Shown: positions 50,241 to 59,353, numbered from the stretch's first letter. The stretch: 64,000 nucleotides of DNA from Halosegnis marinus (GCF_029338355.1 NZ_CP119802.1:1612001-1676000); one strand, 5' to 3'. Notes: generated from the letters alone by a model not told the origin. Numbers and translations are program-made.

Positions 50241-50539
50241 TCAGTAGCCGAACGTATCGACGGTCGTGCCGCCCGCGTCCGTCAGCGTCGCGGTGTCGCC
50301 GCCGTTGTTCCAGACGTTACCCACGCTCCAGTTCCGGCTGTAGTCGGTCGCGGGCGCGGCGCCGCTCGGCGCTGTCGGCCCGCCGTCGCCGGGCGTGAAC
50401 GCCGTGAACAGGTCCGGCTCGTCGGCGAAGTTCGCCGTCGTCGGCACCGACGCGTCACCGTCGAGAACGCCCCCGACCCGAGTGCCGCGCTCGTTCCCGC
50501 CGCCGCGCCGAAACCGATGAGTAAGTTGCGTCGTTTCAT
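50241..50539 (-). pseudogene. Frameshifted exported lamin-tail-domain protein
   Basis: The first part, from ATG 50539, reads MKRRNLLIGFGAAAGTSAAL and on to GSGAFSTV, a classic haloarchaeal signal peptide, and then turns into Arg-rich nonsense. About 50455-50460 the frame shifts, and the next frame encodes ASVPTTANFADEPDLF ... VGNVWNNGGDTATLTDAGG, the C-terminal half of a lamin-tail domain like that in the nuclease at 3657. A single-base deletion explains both halves. Even if repaired it would be only ~98 residues, so the gene may also be internally deleted. A sequencing error is the alternative. Confidence 0.7.
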
Positions 50540-50701
50540 GTATGTCGTCGCGGGCTCCGCCCGCGTACCGCCGAACGCCGTCCCTGGAGGGCCCACCCCG
50601 ACGGCGCTTCGGCCTGCGGAGTGCCCCGACACAGTCCTGTCTATAGACGGAAACCGAAAAAACTGCCTGAAATGGCTTAACGCGGTGCTAGAGGCTGCTG
50701 A

Positions 50702-50719
50702 GTATTTATATCTATATTT
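50702..50719 (+). promoter_or_regulatory. Strong TATA-rich promoter of the pilin-like gene at 50811
   Basis: GTATTTATATCTATATTT, the most AT-rich promoter-like tract in the second half of the window. A start site near 50740 would give a leader of ~70 bases. The spacer also carries GAACGTTC (50793-50800) and CGTTCAT-N8-ATGAACG (50796-50817), which includes the start codon. Confidence 0.6.
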
Positions 50720-50810
50720 CGGATCCGAGAACAACCGTGACGTTGGGTCGGCTTCTCACGCGGTGAAGCCGACCGCGCCGTTCATGTGTCCTGAACGTTC
50801 ATTCACTCGC

Positions 50811-52040
50811 ATGAACGGGGGAACGGAGGGGTCGGGAACGCGTGCGGTGTCGCCGGTCATCGGTGTGGTTCTGCTGGTGGCTATCGTCCTCGCGCTCGGC
50901 GCGGTCACGACGACGCTGGCGCTCGGACTCGCCGACACCGGCGACCCCGCGCCCCAGGTCCGGTTCTCCTTCGCCGTCGCGGACGACGGCACGGTGACCG
51001 TCACCCACGAGGGCGGCGCGACCATCGACGCCGACGCCCTCCGGCTCCACGGCGAGGACCCCGACGGGGCGGTGTCGTTCGGCGCGTGGCCCGCGAGCGG
51101 CACGTTCTCCACGGGCGACTCCGTCGTCGTCCCGAACGCGACCGGCGACGAGACGCTCCGAGTCGTCTGGCGCGGCGGCGACCGCTCGTTCACCCTGAAG
51201 ACGTGGACCGGCCCCGGCGAACCGGCCGGCGCCGCGCTCGCGGTGCCCGAGGACCCCGGCCACGCCTACTACGACCGGAACTTCGACGGCGACTACGACG
51301 CGGGAACGGACCGGGAACTGACCCGGGGAGAACTCGAAGCCGGCGTGAGCGACAGCGGGCGCCTGGTCGTCCCGTCGAGCCTCGGCACCGTGTCGCTGGA
51401 CACGGGCGCGGACTTCGAGGCCGACGGCATCTACCTCGCCGCCGACGTGGTGTATCCGACCTCGTCGTCCCCGAGTCCCGTCGTCCTCGACGCGCGCTCG
51501 GGCGACCTCTTCGTCGACGGCGGGGAACTCGACTTCCGCAAGCAGTCGATGGATATCACGCTCCGTGCCGGCGGCACGGTCGACCTCGCTGGCGAGCGCC
51601 TCACCTCGAACAGTCCGGTCACGATAGACGGCGGCACGGTCGACCTCACGGACGCCGATGTGGACGTGAGCGCGGACCAGCCGCTCACCGTCACGAGCGC
51701 GGGCGCGGTCGAGGCGAGCGGAGCGTCGCTGGTCGCCGAGAACGAGATAGCCGTCACCGCCGACGGCGACCTCACGCTGACGAACGCGGTCGTCCACGCC
51801 GACAAGGACGGGGAGCCGGTTCGGCTCGAATCCACGGGCGGCGATATCGACCTCACGGACGCGACGCTCCGTTCGACCCGCAAGGACAGTCTGACCACGT
51901 TCGCGTCCGGCAACGACCTCTCCGCGACCGTCAACGGCGGGGTCATCGTCGTGGACGGAGCCGCCTTCCTCGACCAAGACAACACGCTGCAGGCGACCGG
52001 CACCACGAGCGGAACCCCGGCCAGCGGGTCCGTGAGCTAG
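50811..52040 (+). CDS. Type IV pilin-like surface protein with a beta-repeat body
   Basis: 409 residues. The archaeal pilin signature is GTRAVSPVIGVVLLVAIVLA with a typical class III cleavage context. An exterior domain shared with small pilins (VRFSFAVADDGTVTVTHEGG) is followed by a linker (YYDRNFDGDYDAGTDRELT). From about residue 240 come short beta-helix-like repeats (GGTVDLAGERLTSNSPVTID, GGTVDLTDADVDVSADQPL). Such repeats suggest a parallel beta-helix on a pilin stem, an uncommon combination. No pilus machinery is adjacent. Confidence 0.8.
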   Translation: MNGGTEGSGTRAVSPVIGVVLLVAIVLALGAVTTTLALGLADTGDPAPQVRFSFAVADDGTVTVTHEGGATIDADALRLHGEDPDGAVSFGAWPASGTFSTGDSVVVPNATGDETLRVVWRGGDRSFTLKTWTGPGEPAGAALAVPEDPGHAYYDRNFDGDYDAGTDRELTRGELEAGVSDSGRLVVPSSLGTVSLDTGADFEADGIYLAADVVYPTSSSPSPVVLDARSGDLFVDGGELDFRKQSMDITLRAGGTVDLAGERLTSNSPVTIDGGTVDLTDADVDVSADQPLTVTSAGAVEASGASLVAENEIAVTADGDLTLTNAVVHADKDGEPVRLESTGGDIDLTDATLRSTRKDSLTTFASGNDLSATVNGGVIVVDGAAFLDQDNTLQATGTTSGTPASGSVS

Positions 52041-52044
52041 CGCC

Positions 52045-52842
52045 CTACTCCCGCCACGGCGACCCCTCGGGGTCGAACTTCCGGTAGCGCCGCTCTATCG
52101 AGTCGATACGCGCGACGTCCTCGTCGTCCAGCACGAGGTCGAGCGCGGCGTAGTTGTCCGCGATGTGGTCGCGCCCGGTCGCCTTCGGGATGGGCTTGCA
52201 GTCCTTCTCGAGCAGCCACGCGAGGATCGTTCGGGCCGGGGAGACGTCGTGCTTCTCGGCGACGGCCGTTACCTCGGGTACGTCGAGCGCCTCGCGCCGG
52301 CAGAAGGGCGCGTACGCGACGAGGTCGACGCCGTGGCGGTCGCACGTCTCCACGAGGTCGTCGCGCGGCGGCAGGAGCGGGTGTATCTCGACCTGGTTGG
52401 CGGCTATCGGCGCGTCGAGCAGGTCGGCGGCCTCCGCCACGAGGTCCGGCGTGAAGTTCGAGACGCCGACGTTTCGCGCCACCCCCTCGTCGTACAGTTC
52501 GTCGAAGGCGGGGAGCGTGTCGGCGGCGTCGTAGGCGGCGATGGGCCAGTGGACGTACAGCAGGTCCACGTACTCCAGCCCGAGGCGGTCGAGGCTCTCC
52601 TCGGCCGTCGCGAGCACGTCGTCGTACGCGAGGTTCTCGGGGTGTACCTTCGTGGCGACGAACAGCTCCTCGCGGGGGACGTCCGCGCGGGCGACCCCCC
52701 GGCCGACCGCGGCCTCGTTGTCGTACATCTGTGCGGTGTCGATGTGGCGATACCCCTCCTCGACGGCCGCCTCGACGCTCGCGGCGCACTGGTCGGGGTC
52801 GTCGTTGCCGGAGGTGCCGAGTCCGATGTCGGGAACGCTCAT
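52045..52842 (-). CDS. Aldo/keto reductase
   Basis: A 265-residue TIM-barrel NADPH oxidoreductase. The catalytic tetrad is visible: Asp and Tyr in HIDTAQMYDNE, Lys in VATKVHPE and His in YVHWPI. The C-terminal nucleotide loop has IPKATGRDHIADN. Closest in style to the prokaryotic 2,5-diketo-gluconate-reductase-like (AKR5) group; the substrate is unknown. The start MSVPDIGLGTSG at 52842 fits the family start; the longer frame is rejected. Confidence 0.93.
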   Translation of the reverse strand: MSVPDIGLGTSGNDDPDQCAASVEAAVEEGYRHIDTAQMYDNEAAVGRGVARADVPREELFVATKVHPENLAYDDVLATAEESLDRLGLEYVDLLYVHWPIAAYDAADTLPAFDELYDEGVARNVGVSNFTPDLVAEAADLLDAPIAANQVEIHPLLPPRDDLVETCDRHGVDLVAYAPFCRREALDVPEVTAVAEKHDVSPARTILAWLLEKDCKPIPKATGRDHIADNYAALDLVLDDEDVARIDSIERRYRKFDPEGSPWRE

Positions 52843-52993
52843 CGATGGAGGGACGGCCGCGCCGTGCAAAAAGCTACGCCGGCCGGCGCCTACGCCGCGG
52901 GCGTGTTCCCCGGCGTCGTCGCGTGAGCACCCCGGCCGACGAGCGTGCGGCACCGGGAGACAGGCTCATACGGGCGGACGGACAAGGGCCGGT

Positions 52994-53281
52994 ATGCCCG
53001 AGGAAGTGCTGTTCGAGTCCGAGTCGATGCGTAGCCGAGCCGAGGTCGCCGCGTACCTCCGTCGGGTCGCCGACAAGCTGGACGGCGGCGAGCCGCTGAC
53101 GCTGAGCGCGGGGAGCCAGTCGGTCACGATGGACCCGCCCGAGCGGGTCGAGTTCGAGGTGAAGGCCGAACGCGAGGGGCCGGCCGACGCGGCCGGGGAG
53201 CTGAGCGTCGAGTTCGAACTGGAGTGGGACGAGAACGCGGGCGCCGACGGCGGCGGCGGCGGCGACCTCTCCATCGAGTAG
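52994..53281 (+). CDS. amphi-Trp domain protein
   Basis: 95 residues: MPEEVLFESESMRSRAEVAA opens an amphi-Trp domain, an amphipathic fold named for a conserved Trp-containing strand (here VEFELEWDE). The segment SAGSQSVTMDPPERVEFEVKAE is typical. Function unknown; widely conserved in haloarchaea. It ends in a Gly-rich tail. Divergent from the aldo/keto reductase gene. Confidence 0.85.
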   Translation: MPEEVLFESESMRSRAEVAAYLRRVADKLDGGEPLTLSAGSQSVTMDPPERVEFEVKAEREGPADAAGELSVEFELEWDENAGADGGGGGDLSIE

Positions 53282-53657
53282 CCGCGCCGCTCGCGGGTGG
53301 TATCGGCAGCCGACCGGTCGTGCGTACCCACACGACCGCGGTCGGCGTGGTGGAATGCCGGCTGTTCCCTCGCGTCGCCGTTCCCGGCGGCACGGCGGGT
53401 CGTCCCCGGCTTCCGGCCCTCCGCGGAGCCGCCGTCGGTACGAACCGAGGACACCGTGAGTTGCGTTGCCGTGGTATTGAATGTACCTTTCAGCACAACG
53501 ATGAGCGATTGTGGGGTTCGGTGCGCCCGTTTCGCTACGGTTTACCGTCAGTCGGGGCTCGCACCAGCGATTCGACTCGTGGTCGGTTCCCCTACGCTAC
53601 GAACGTCCGATTCCCGCGACTCGCCCCGCGCGGTCCGACGGTGGTTCTCGCCGCCGG
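53282..53657. other. 376-base spacer with no convincing gene
   Basis: Between the amphi-Trp gene and the 3' end of the sensor-kinase gene. Open frames exist on both strands but are Arg/Pro-rich and lack starts with promoter support. A slightly AT-richer stretch (53470-53500, ATTGAATGTACCTTTCAGC) could be a promoter or terminator. No tRNA, repeat or mobile element seen. Confidence 0.5.
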
Positions 53658-55148
53658 TTAGCTGTACACCGTCGGCTGGAAGGTGATGCCCGTTACCTCG
53701 AAGCGAGCGCCTCCCCGGTCGCTCTCGGAGACGGCTATCTCCCAGCCGTGGCCGATGACGATCTGATTCACGATGGAGAGGCCGAAGCCGGTGTTGCCCG
53801 TCCGGGTCGTGTAGCCCGACTCGAAGACGCGCTCGCGGTCCTCCTCGTCGATGCCGGGGCCGTCGTCCTCGAAGTAGATGCCCTCGTCGGTCGTCCCGAC
53901 GCGCACGTCGACCTCGCCGCGCGAGTGTTCGACGGCGTTGCGGATGAGGTTCTCCAGCGCCTGCCGGAGCCGGGCCGGGTCCGCCTCCAGTTCCTTCGAG
54001 TCCTCGACGTACAGCGTCGCGTTCTCCGTCGGTACCGTCTCCCACGCCAGCTTCACCACCTGCTTGAACGAGGTCTGTTCGAGGTCGCTCACGGTCGTCT
54101 CGTCGGCCGAGAGCGCGACGACCTGGTCGATGAGGGCGTCCATGCGCTCGGCGGCGTTGTCGATCTTGTCGAGCCACTTCCCCTCGCCCGTCTCGCGGTA
54201 CATCTCCAGGGCGTCGGCCGTCACGCCGATGGGGTTCTTCAGGTCGTGGGAGACGACCTTCCGCATGTCGCGCAGGCGCTCGTTCTGCTGGCGCAGCGCC
54301 TGCTCGCGCTTCTTCTGCTCGGTCACGTCGCGGGCGTTGACGACGAAGCCGTTGACGACCTCGTCGTCGAACAGGTTCGTCCCCCGCGCCTCGACGTGGG
54401 TCCAGCCGCCCTCGGGGTCCTCGAACTGGAACTCGATGACCGGCTTGTAGTCGGGGTTCTCGACCGCGGTGAAGAACTCGTCCATCGCGGTCTGGCGGTC
54501 CGACGGCGGCATGTACTCGAAGGCGGACTCGCCGACGAGTTCGGCCTGCTCGTAGCCGAGCGTGTGTTCGCAGGCGGGCGAGATGTACGTGAAGCGGCCG
54601 CTCGTGTCCACGATACCGATGACGTCGCTGGAGTTGCGGACGACCTTCGAGAACGTCTCCTCCGACCGCTTGAGCGCCCGCGAGGCGTGGTACTGCTCGA
54701 CGGCGTTGCGCACGCGGTTCGCCAGCAGCGAGTACTGGTCGGGGGAGGTCTGCTTCTGGAGGTAGTCGGTCACCCCCTTCGAGATGGCCTCGCTGGCTAT
54801 CTCCTCCGACCCCTTCCCCGTGAACAGCACGAAGGGGAGGTCCGGGTACTCCTCGCGGATGGCGTCGAGCACGTCCAGCCCGTTCATCAGCGGCATGTCG
54901 TAGTCCGAGACGACCGCGTCGAACGACCCCTCCGCGAGTCGGTCCACCACGGCGGTCGGGTCGGTCTCGGTCGTCACGTCGAACGCCTCGCGCTCGCGCT
55001 CGAGGTACGTCGCCGTGAGGTCGAGCTGGTCGATGTCGTCGTCCACGGCCAGCACGTCGATATCCGTCGCCGACGCGTCGGCCCGGAACATCCCCGACTC
55101 CACGCTGGCTTCCTCGCTTTCCTCCTCGTCGTCTACTATCGTTCGCAT
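53658..55148 (-). CDS. Hybrid sensor: response-regulator receiver + PAS + histidine kinase
   Basis: 496 residues. A receiver domain (about 30-150) has the phospho-acceptor Asp82 in VVSDYDMP, Thr110 in FVLFTGKGS and Lys132. A PAS domain (about 165-285) follows, then HisKA with His301 in SHDLKNPIG and a HATPase domain (NLIRNAVEHS, DDGPGIDEED, GFGLSIV). No membrane segment, so a cytoplasmic kinase. This receiver-first order is common in haloarchaea. The ATG at 55148 follows the upstream gene's stop by one base, so both form one operon. Confidence 0.93.
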   Translation of the reverse strand: MRTIVDDEEESEEASVESGMFRADASATDIDVLAVDDDIDQLDLTATYLEREREAFDVTTETDPTAVVDRLAEGSFDAVVSDYDMPLMNGLDVLDAIREEYPDLPFVLFTGKGSEEIASEAISKGVTDYLQKQTSPDQYSLLANRVRNAVEQYHASRALKRSEETFSKVVRNSSDVIGIVDTSGRFTYISPACEHTLGYEQAELVGESAFEYMPPSDRQTAMDEFFTAVENPDYKPVIEFQFEDPEGGWTHVEARGTNLFDDEVVNGFVVNARDVTEQKKREQALRQQNERLRDMRKVVSHDLKNPIGVTADALEMYRETGEGKWLDKIDNAAERMDALIDQVVALSADETTVSDLEQTSFKQVVKLAWETVPTENATLYVEDSKELEADPARLRQALENLIRNAVEHSRGEVDVRVGTTDEGIYFEDDGPGIDEEDRERVFESGYTTRTGNTGFGLSIVNQIVIGHGWEIAVSESDRGGARFEVTGITFQPTVYS

Positions 55149-55149
55149 C

Positions 55150-55779
55150 TCAGTCACTCTCCTCGTGGGCCGCGAGTATCCGCTCGAAGTACGGCACCAT
55201 CACGTCGATGCCCTCCGCCCACCGCTCCGCGGCGTGCATGTCGTGGAGCTCGAACGCGAGGACGTACCGCATCGCCTCCGGGCCCGGTCCCGAGCGCCCG
55301 GCTCGCGGCTTCGCCGGGTAGTCGTCGCCGAATATCGCCCGCAGTTCGTACAGCTGCGAGCGCTGGAACGGGGTCCAGTAGTCGCCGCCGACCTTGTGGC
55401 GGCGCCACGCCTCGGCCTTCGCCGTCGCGTACGCCTCGTCGGCCCCGACGACCGAGGCGCGCTGGCGGAGCTTCTGTCGGACCTGCGCGTAGTCGGCCTC
55501 GCGCAGCGCCGCGGCGTCGAGGTCGCCGTTCCGGAGACAGCCGAACTCGACGCGGTCCTTCGCCCACAGCGCGTCCACGAACGCCCGCGCGGCGTCCTCG
55601 ACGCGGTCGTCGGAGAGCGCCGGGAACTGCGCCCGGTCGATGAACGCGAGCGACTCGACCGCGCGGTCGTAGTCGCCGGCGTCGTGCGCGCGGAACACGG
55701 TCGCGAGCCGCTCGGACAGCTCGCGCGCCGTCGGGCGGACCGCGTCGTCCGCTCCCCGTATCCGCGACTGGCCACCCAT
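55150..55779 (-). CDS. Haloarchaeal protein of unknown function, coupled to the sensor kinase
   Basis: 209 residues, soluble, helical and rich in Ala, Arg and Asp: RELSERLATVFRAHDAGDYD resembles a TPR-like helix-turn-helix repeat, followed by AQVRQKLRQRASVVGADEAY and FQRSQLYELRAIFGDD. No catalytic motif. A TATA element (ATACGTTTTG, plus strand, 55812-55821) sits about 35 bases before the ATG at 55779. One-base spacing to the kinase gene suggests they act together, perhaps as sensor accessory or output. Confidence 0.7.
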   Translation of the reverse strand: MGGQSRIRGADDAVRPTARELSERLATVFRAHDAGDYDRAVESLAFIDRAQFPALSDDRVEDAARAFVDALWAKDRVEFGCLRNGDLDAAALREADYAQVRQKLRQRASVVGADEAYATAKAEAWRRHKVGGDYWTPFQRSQLYELRAIFGDDYPAKPRAGRSGPGPEAMRYVLAFELHDMHAAERWAEGIDVMVPYFERILAAHEESD

Positions 55780-55994
55780 GTGTCGAACTCCCGTAGACAC
55801 CCCATTGTTTTATACGTTTTGTCGGGAGCGGCAATCTAGCCGCCCTCGGCCGGTCGTGTCTGACACGCGGCTGACGCACGGCTGACGAATTCGACCCGGA
55901 CTCCCGGCTCGGCGGCGCTCGTCGGGTCGGCGTTCCGGGCGAAAAAATCGCCGAGCCTGCGGCTGACGGGCCGCGACCGGCGACGCCTCCCGGG

Positions 55995-56666
55995 TCAGGC
56001 CCGGCAGATGTCGCGGAGGTCGTCGAGCCCGTCGATGTCCCACGTGGGCCAGACGTTCAGGTCCCAGTCCTCGCGGTGGGGCCGGCGGATGAACGCCGAG
56101 TCGATGCCGGCGTTCTCGGCGGCCTTGATGTCGGACTCGTTGTCGCCGACGAACAGCGCCGAGTCGCCGTCGAGGTCGGCGAGCGCCCGCTCGATGTAGT
56201 GGGGGTTCGGCTTCCGGAGGTCGAGGCTCTCGAGCGTCGGCGACCGGCCGTACGCGGTGTCGAACAGGTCGCCGATGTCGAAGTGGTCGAGCAGGAAGTC
56301 GACCGTCTCCTGTTGGTTCGAGCTGACGATGCCGAGCGAGGTGTCGAGGTCGGCGAGCGCCGAGAGGTCGTCGTAGGGCGTCTTCCGGCCGTCGCGGGCC
56401 TCGGTCTGCTGAGCGGCCGAGAGCACGCTGTCGCGCTCCTGCCAGAAGTGGTCCGGGTCGAGGCCGTACTGGCGGCAGATACGCGTCACCTGCGTCGGGG
56501 TCGCGCCGATCGTCATCTGGTCTACGTGGTCGGGGTCCGCGTCGGTCACGCCGAACTGCGAGAACGTCTCCGCGGCCGCGTCCTGCAGGACGTCGTAGTG
56601 CGTTCGACCGACGAGGACACCGTCGTTGTCGAACACGACGGTATCGTACGTCACACTAGCCTGCAC
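55995..56666 (-). CDS. HAD-superfamily hydrolase (phosphoglycolate-phosphatase-like)
   Basis: 223 residues. Motif I is VVFDNDGVLV (first Asp is the nucleophile), motif II is in LGIVSSNQQ, motif III Lys is in LRKPNPHYI, and motif IV is FVGDNESDIKAA. The helical cap follows motif I. Family members dephosphorylate small phosphate esters; the substrate is unassigned. No ATG fits, so a GTG at 56664-56666 (Val-Gln-Ala-Ser) is used; a GTG four codons later is an alternative. Confidence 0.9.
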   Translation of the reverse strand: MQASVTYDTVVFDNDGVLVGRTHYDVLQDAAAETFSQFGVTDADPDHVDQMTIGATPTQVTRICRQYGLDPDHFWQERDSVLSAAQQTEARDGRKTPYDDLSALADLDTSLGIVSSNQQETVDFLLDHFDIGDLFDTAYGRSPTLESLDLRKPNPHYIERALADLDGDSALFVGDNESDIKAAENAGIDSAFIRRPHREDWDLNVWPTWDIDGLDDLRDICRA

Positions 56667-56804
56667 GCATCGCGTCGGATAGCGTTTGTGGTTGGCTCGG
56701 CGCCCCGTCGCGACCGCACGGCCGGCCGGAACGGTCACCGCTAAGTGCGTGTCCCCGTTCGTCCGTCACAACGCGGTCGCTTCCGCTTCACCCGCTGGTT
56801 CCAC

Positions 56805-58028
56805 ATGGCTCGCTCGCGCTCCGTCGTGCTCGCCGTCGTCGTCAGTACCTTCTTCGTCGGCTTCGGCGGCGGCGTGGTCTTCCCCGTGCTCCCCAACCTG
56901 GGCGCGGTGCTCGGCATCTCGCCGTTCCTCGTCGGCCTCATCCTCAGCGCGAACCGCTTCACCCGTATCCTCGCGAACGCGCCCGCCGGGTCGCTCATCG
57001 ACCGCATCGGCACCCGGACGCCGCTCATCGGCGGGCTGTTCATCGAGGCCGTCGCGACGTTCTCGTACGCCGTCGCGCTCAACGCGCCGCTCCCCGAGGC
57101 GTGGTTCCTCGCCGCCCGCGTCATCTGGGGCGTGGGGAGCGCGCTCGTCTTCGCCACCGCCTACACCGTCGCCGCGGACGTTTCGACGGGCGGGTCACGC
57201 GGCACGAGCATGGGCGTCGTCCGCGGGGGCATCACGCTCGGCTTCCCCGCGGGGCTCGTCCTCGGCGGCGTCGTGAGCGACCTCTACTCCGTCTCCACGG
57301 CCTTCCTCGTCGCGGGCGGCTTCGCGCTGGTCGCGAGCCTCGTCGCCTACGCGTTCGTCCCCGAGACGCACGTCGAGACCGAGCAGTCGACCGTCCGCCC
57401 GTGGGAGATAGACACGACGCTCCCGACGCTGACGGTGGGCTTCGTCAACTTCGGCCTCTACTTCGCGTACCTCGGCGCGCTGTTCTCGACGCTCGTGCTG
57501 TTCGTCGAGGCGGAGGGCATTCTGGTGTGGGGCTACGGCCCGCAGGGGATGTCCGGCCTCCTCATGGCCGTCACCGTGCTCGCGGCGTCGGGCTTCACCT
57601 TCGCCGGTGGTCGCGTGAGCGACCTGCGCGCCTCCCGCGTCCCGACGCTGTTCGCCTTTCTCGGCGTGTCGCTCGTCGGCTTCCTCCTCCTCGCGACGGC
57701 CCACTCGCTCCCGTGGCTCGTCGCCGCGTGCGTCTTCATCGGCGCGGGACAGGGCGGCACGAGCGGCCCGCTGATGGCGCTGCTCGCGGACCTGACGCCC
57801 GGCGACCGGATGGGCCGGGCGATGGGGACGAACAACATCCTCGGCGACCTCGGCGGCGGCCTCGGGCCGGTCGTGACCCTCCCGCTCGTGGACGCGCTCG
57901 GCTTCGCCCCCATCTACGCCGCGTGTGCGGTCGTGCCCGTCATCGGCGGCGTCACGCTCGCGCTCGGCCTCTACCGACGGACGGGTCGGCTGCTCCCCCG
58001 CACCGCGGGGGTCGGCGGGAACCGGTGA
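56805..58028 (+). CDS. Major facilitator superfamily transporter
   Basis: 407 residues from the ATG at 56805 (MARSRSVVLAVVVSTFFVGF), with 12 predicted membrane helices in two six-helix halves joined by a polar loop (ETHVETEQSTVRPWEID). The loop 2-3 motif is SLIDRIGTRTPLIGG, close to the MFS G-x3-D-R-x-G signature, and the second half has a similar FAGGRVSDLRASR. A multidrug- or sugar-type carrier is possible; no substrate can be assigned. An upstream GTG at 56745 would add 20 basic residues. Confidence 0.9.
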   Translation: MARSRSVVLAVVVSTFFVGFGGGVVFPVLPNLGAVLGISPFLVGLILSANRFTRILANAPAGSLIDRIGTRTPLIGGLFIEAVATFSYAVALNAPLPEAWFLAARVIWGVGSALVFATAYTVAADVSTGGSRGTSMGVVRGGITLGFPAGLVLGGVVSDLYSVSTAFLVAGGFALVASLVAYAFVPETHVETEQSTVRPWEIDTTLPTLTVGFVNFGLYFAYLGALFSTLVLFVEAEGILVWGYGPQGMSGLLMAVTVLAASGFTFAGGRVSDLRASRVPTLFAFLGVSLVGFLLLATAHSLPWLVAACVFIGAGQGGTSGPLMALLADLTPGDRMGRAMGTNNILGDLGGGLGPVVTLPLVDALGFAPIYAACAVVPVIGGVTLALGLYRRTGRLLPRTAGVGGNR

Positions 58029-58070
58029 CAGGTGGTCGGGCGGGCGGTGCGAACAGTCACCGCGGCCCGG

Positions 58071-58514
58071 TCAGTCCTCGCCGTCCTCGATGTCGACTTC
58101 GCGGGCCGCCGCGACGACGACCTTCGGGAGCGTCACCGTCAACACGCCGTTGCGCATCCGCGCGCTCACGCCGTCGGTGTCCACCTCCTCGGGCACCCGT
58201 ATCGACCGTTGGAGCGACGCGTGGCGTCGCTCGTTGCGGATGTACTCGCCGGTCGCCGCCTCGCTCGCCTCGTCGTGGGCCGCCTCGATGCGCAGCGTGT
58301 GGTCGGTGACCCGGACGTCCACCTCGTCGCGCTCGTAGCCCGGCAGGTCGACCGTTACGACGAACGCGTCCCCGTCGTCCAGCAGGTCGACCGCCATCCG
58401 CGCCCCGTGCTCGCCGAGCGGCGCGTCGAACCGCCACCCCGAGTCGTCGAGCTGGCGGCTCAGCTGGTCGAAGAACTGTTCCAACTCCTCGAACGGGTTC
58501 CTCCGCGTGCTCAT
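58071..58514 (-). CDS. Hsp20 small heat-shock protein
   Basis: A 147-residue ATP-independent chaperone. An N-terminal segment (NPFEELEQFFDQLSRQLDDS) precedes the alpha-crystallin domain (about 40-135: DLPGYERDEVDVRVTDHTL, ASLQRSIRVPEEVDTDGVSA, MRNGVLTVTLPK). The C-terminal I-x-I/V oligomer anchor is absent or degenerate (VDIEDGED). Convergent with the MFS gene. Confidence 0.93.
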   Translation of the reverse strand: MSTRRNPFEELEQFFDQLSRQLDDSGWRFDAPLGEHGARMAVDLLDDGDAFVVTVDLPGYERDEVDVRVTDHTLRIEAAHDEASEAATGEYIRNERRHASLQRSIRVPEEVDTDGVSARMRNGVLTVTLPKVVVAAAREVDIEDGED

Positions 58515-58684
58515 CGTTCCGTCCGTGGGTTCGCCGATGGCGGGCAAAGACGGTCGCGTTCGTTCACGCCCGGTAGTCGGGGGTTTCGCGCGCCGCCGCG
58601 GGACGCCGGTCGGTAGGCCCCGGCTATCGTTCGACGGCCGCCGGGTCCCGGACACGGGCCGGACGGTGCCGCTCGTCGCGTCGA

Positions 58685-59350
58685 CTACGCGGCCGCCGCC
58701 CCCGCCTCGAAGCGCCGGCGGTACCGGCGGGCGAGATAGAGGAGCAGCGGCGTGCCGACGACCGTCGGCAACAGCCAGCGGGCGAGCGAGGGGAGGAACG
58801 TCGCGTTCACCGAGGCGAAGGCGGTGACCGTCGCGATGTACCCGCCGCCCATCCGGGTGAGGTGCTCGTAGAACCACGCCCGCGGCTCGGTCGGGCCGGC
58901 CCGGTACGCCCGGAGGTCGCGGAGGCCGAACGTCCCGGCGATGCCGCCGAAGACGAGCATCACCGTCCCGAACCCGACCCCGTCGAGCAGTCGGGCGACG
59001 CCGAAGGCGGTCAGGCCGACGCCGGCGGCGACGAGCAGGCCGGTCGCGGTCCAGTCCACGCGCGTCGGGTCGTCGTCGGGGCGCTTGCGCGAGAGGACGC
59101 GGTACCCCGAGAACACGAAGTAGAAACTGAACACCGCGACGAGCGCGAGGAACTGCCGCGTCGGGTTCGGGTCGAAGCCGAACAGCGCGAGCGCCGACAC
59201 CGAGACGAACGCCATCGACGCGACGTAGACGCGGCCGAACCGACGGTGACGGCGGCCGCCCTTCTCCGTGGCGAACGCGCCGGCGCCGGCGAACAGCGCG
59301 GCGAAGCCGGCCGCGATGTGGGCCCACAGCGTGAGCGTTTCGGCGAGCAT
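58685..59350 (-). CDS. DUF2306-like membrane protein
   Basis: 221 residues with about six to seven membrane helices. The N-terminal LWAHIAAGFAALFAGAGAFA and GGRRHRRFGRVYVASMAFVS are characteristic of the DUF2306 group, whose function is unknown and whose conserved His residues might bind haem. The C-terminus is basic, then Ala-rich. It lies downstream of a TetR gene and a perfect TetR-type operator, so it is a likely TetR target. A 31-codon ORF ends four bases before its ATG. Confidence 0.8.
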   Translation of the reverse strand: MLAETLTLWAHIAAGFAALFAGAGAFATEKGGRRHRRFGRVYVASMAFVSVSALALFGFDPNPTRQFLALVAVFSFYFVFSGYRVLSRKRPDDDPTRVDWTATGLLVAAGVGLTAFGVARLLDGVGFGTVMLVFGGIAGTFGLRDLRAYRAGPTEPRAWFYEHLTRMGGGYIATVTAFASVNATFLPSLARWLLPTVVGTPLLLYLARRYRRRFEAGAAAA

Positions 59351-59353
59351 CGA

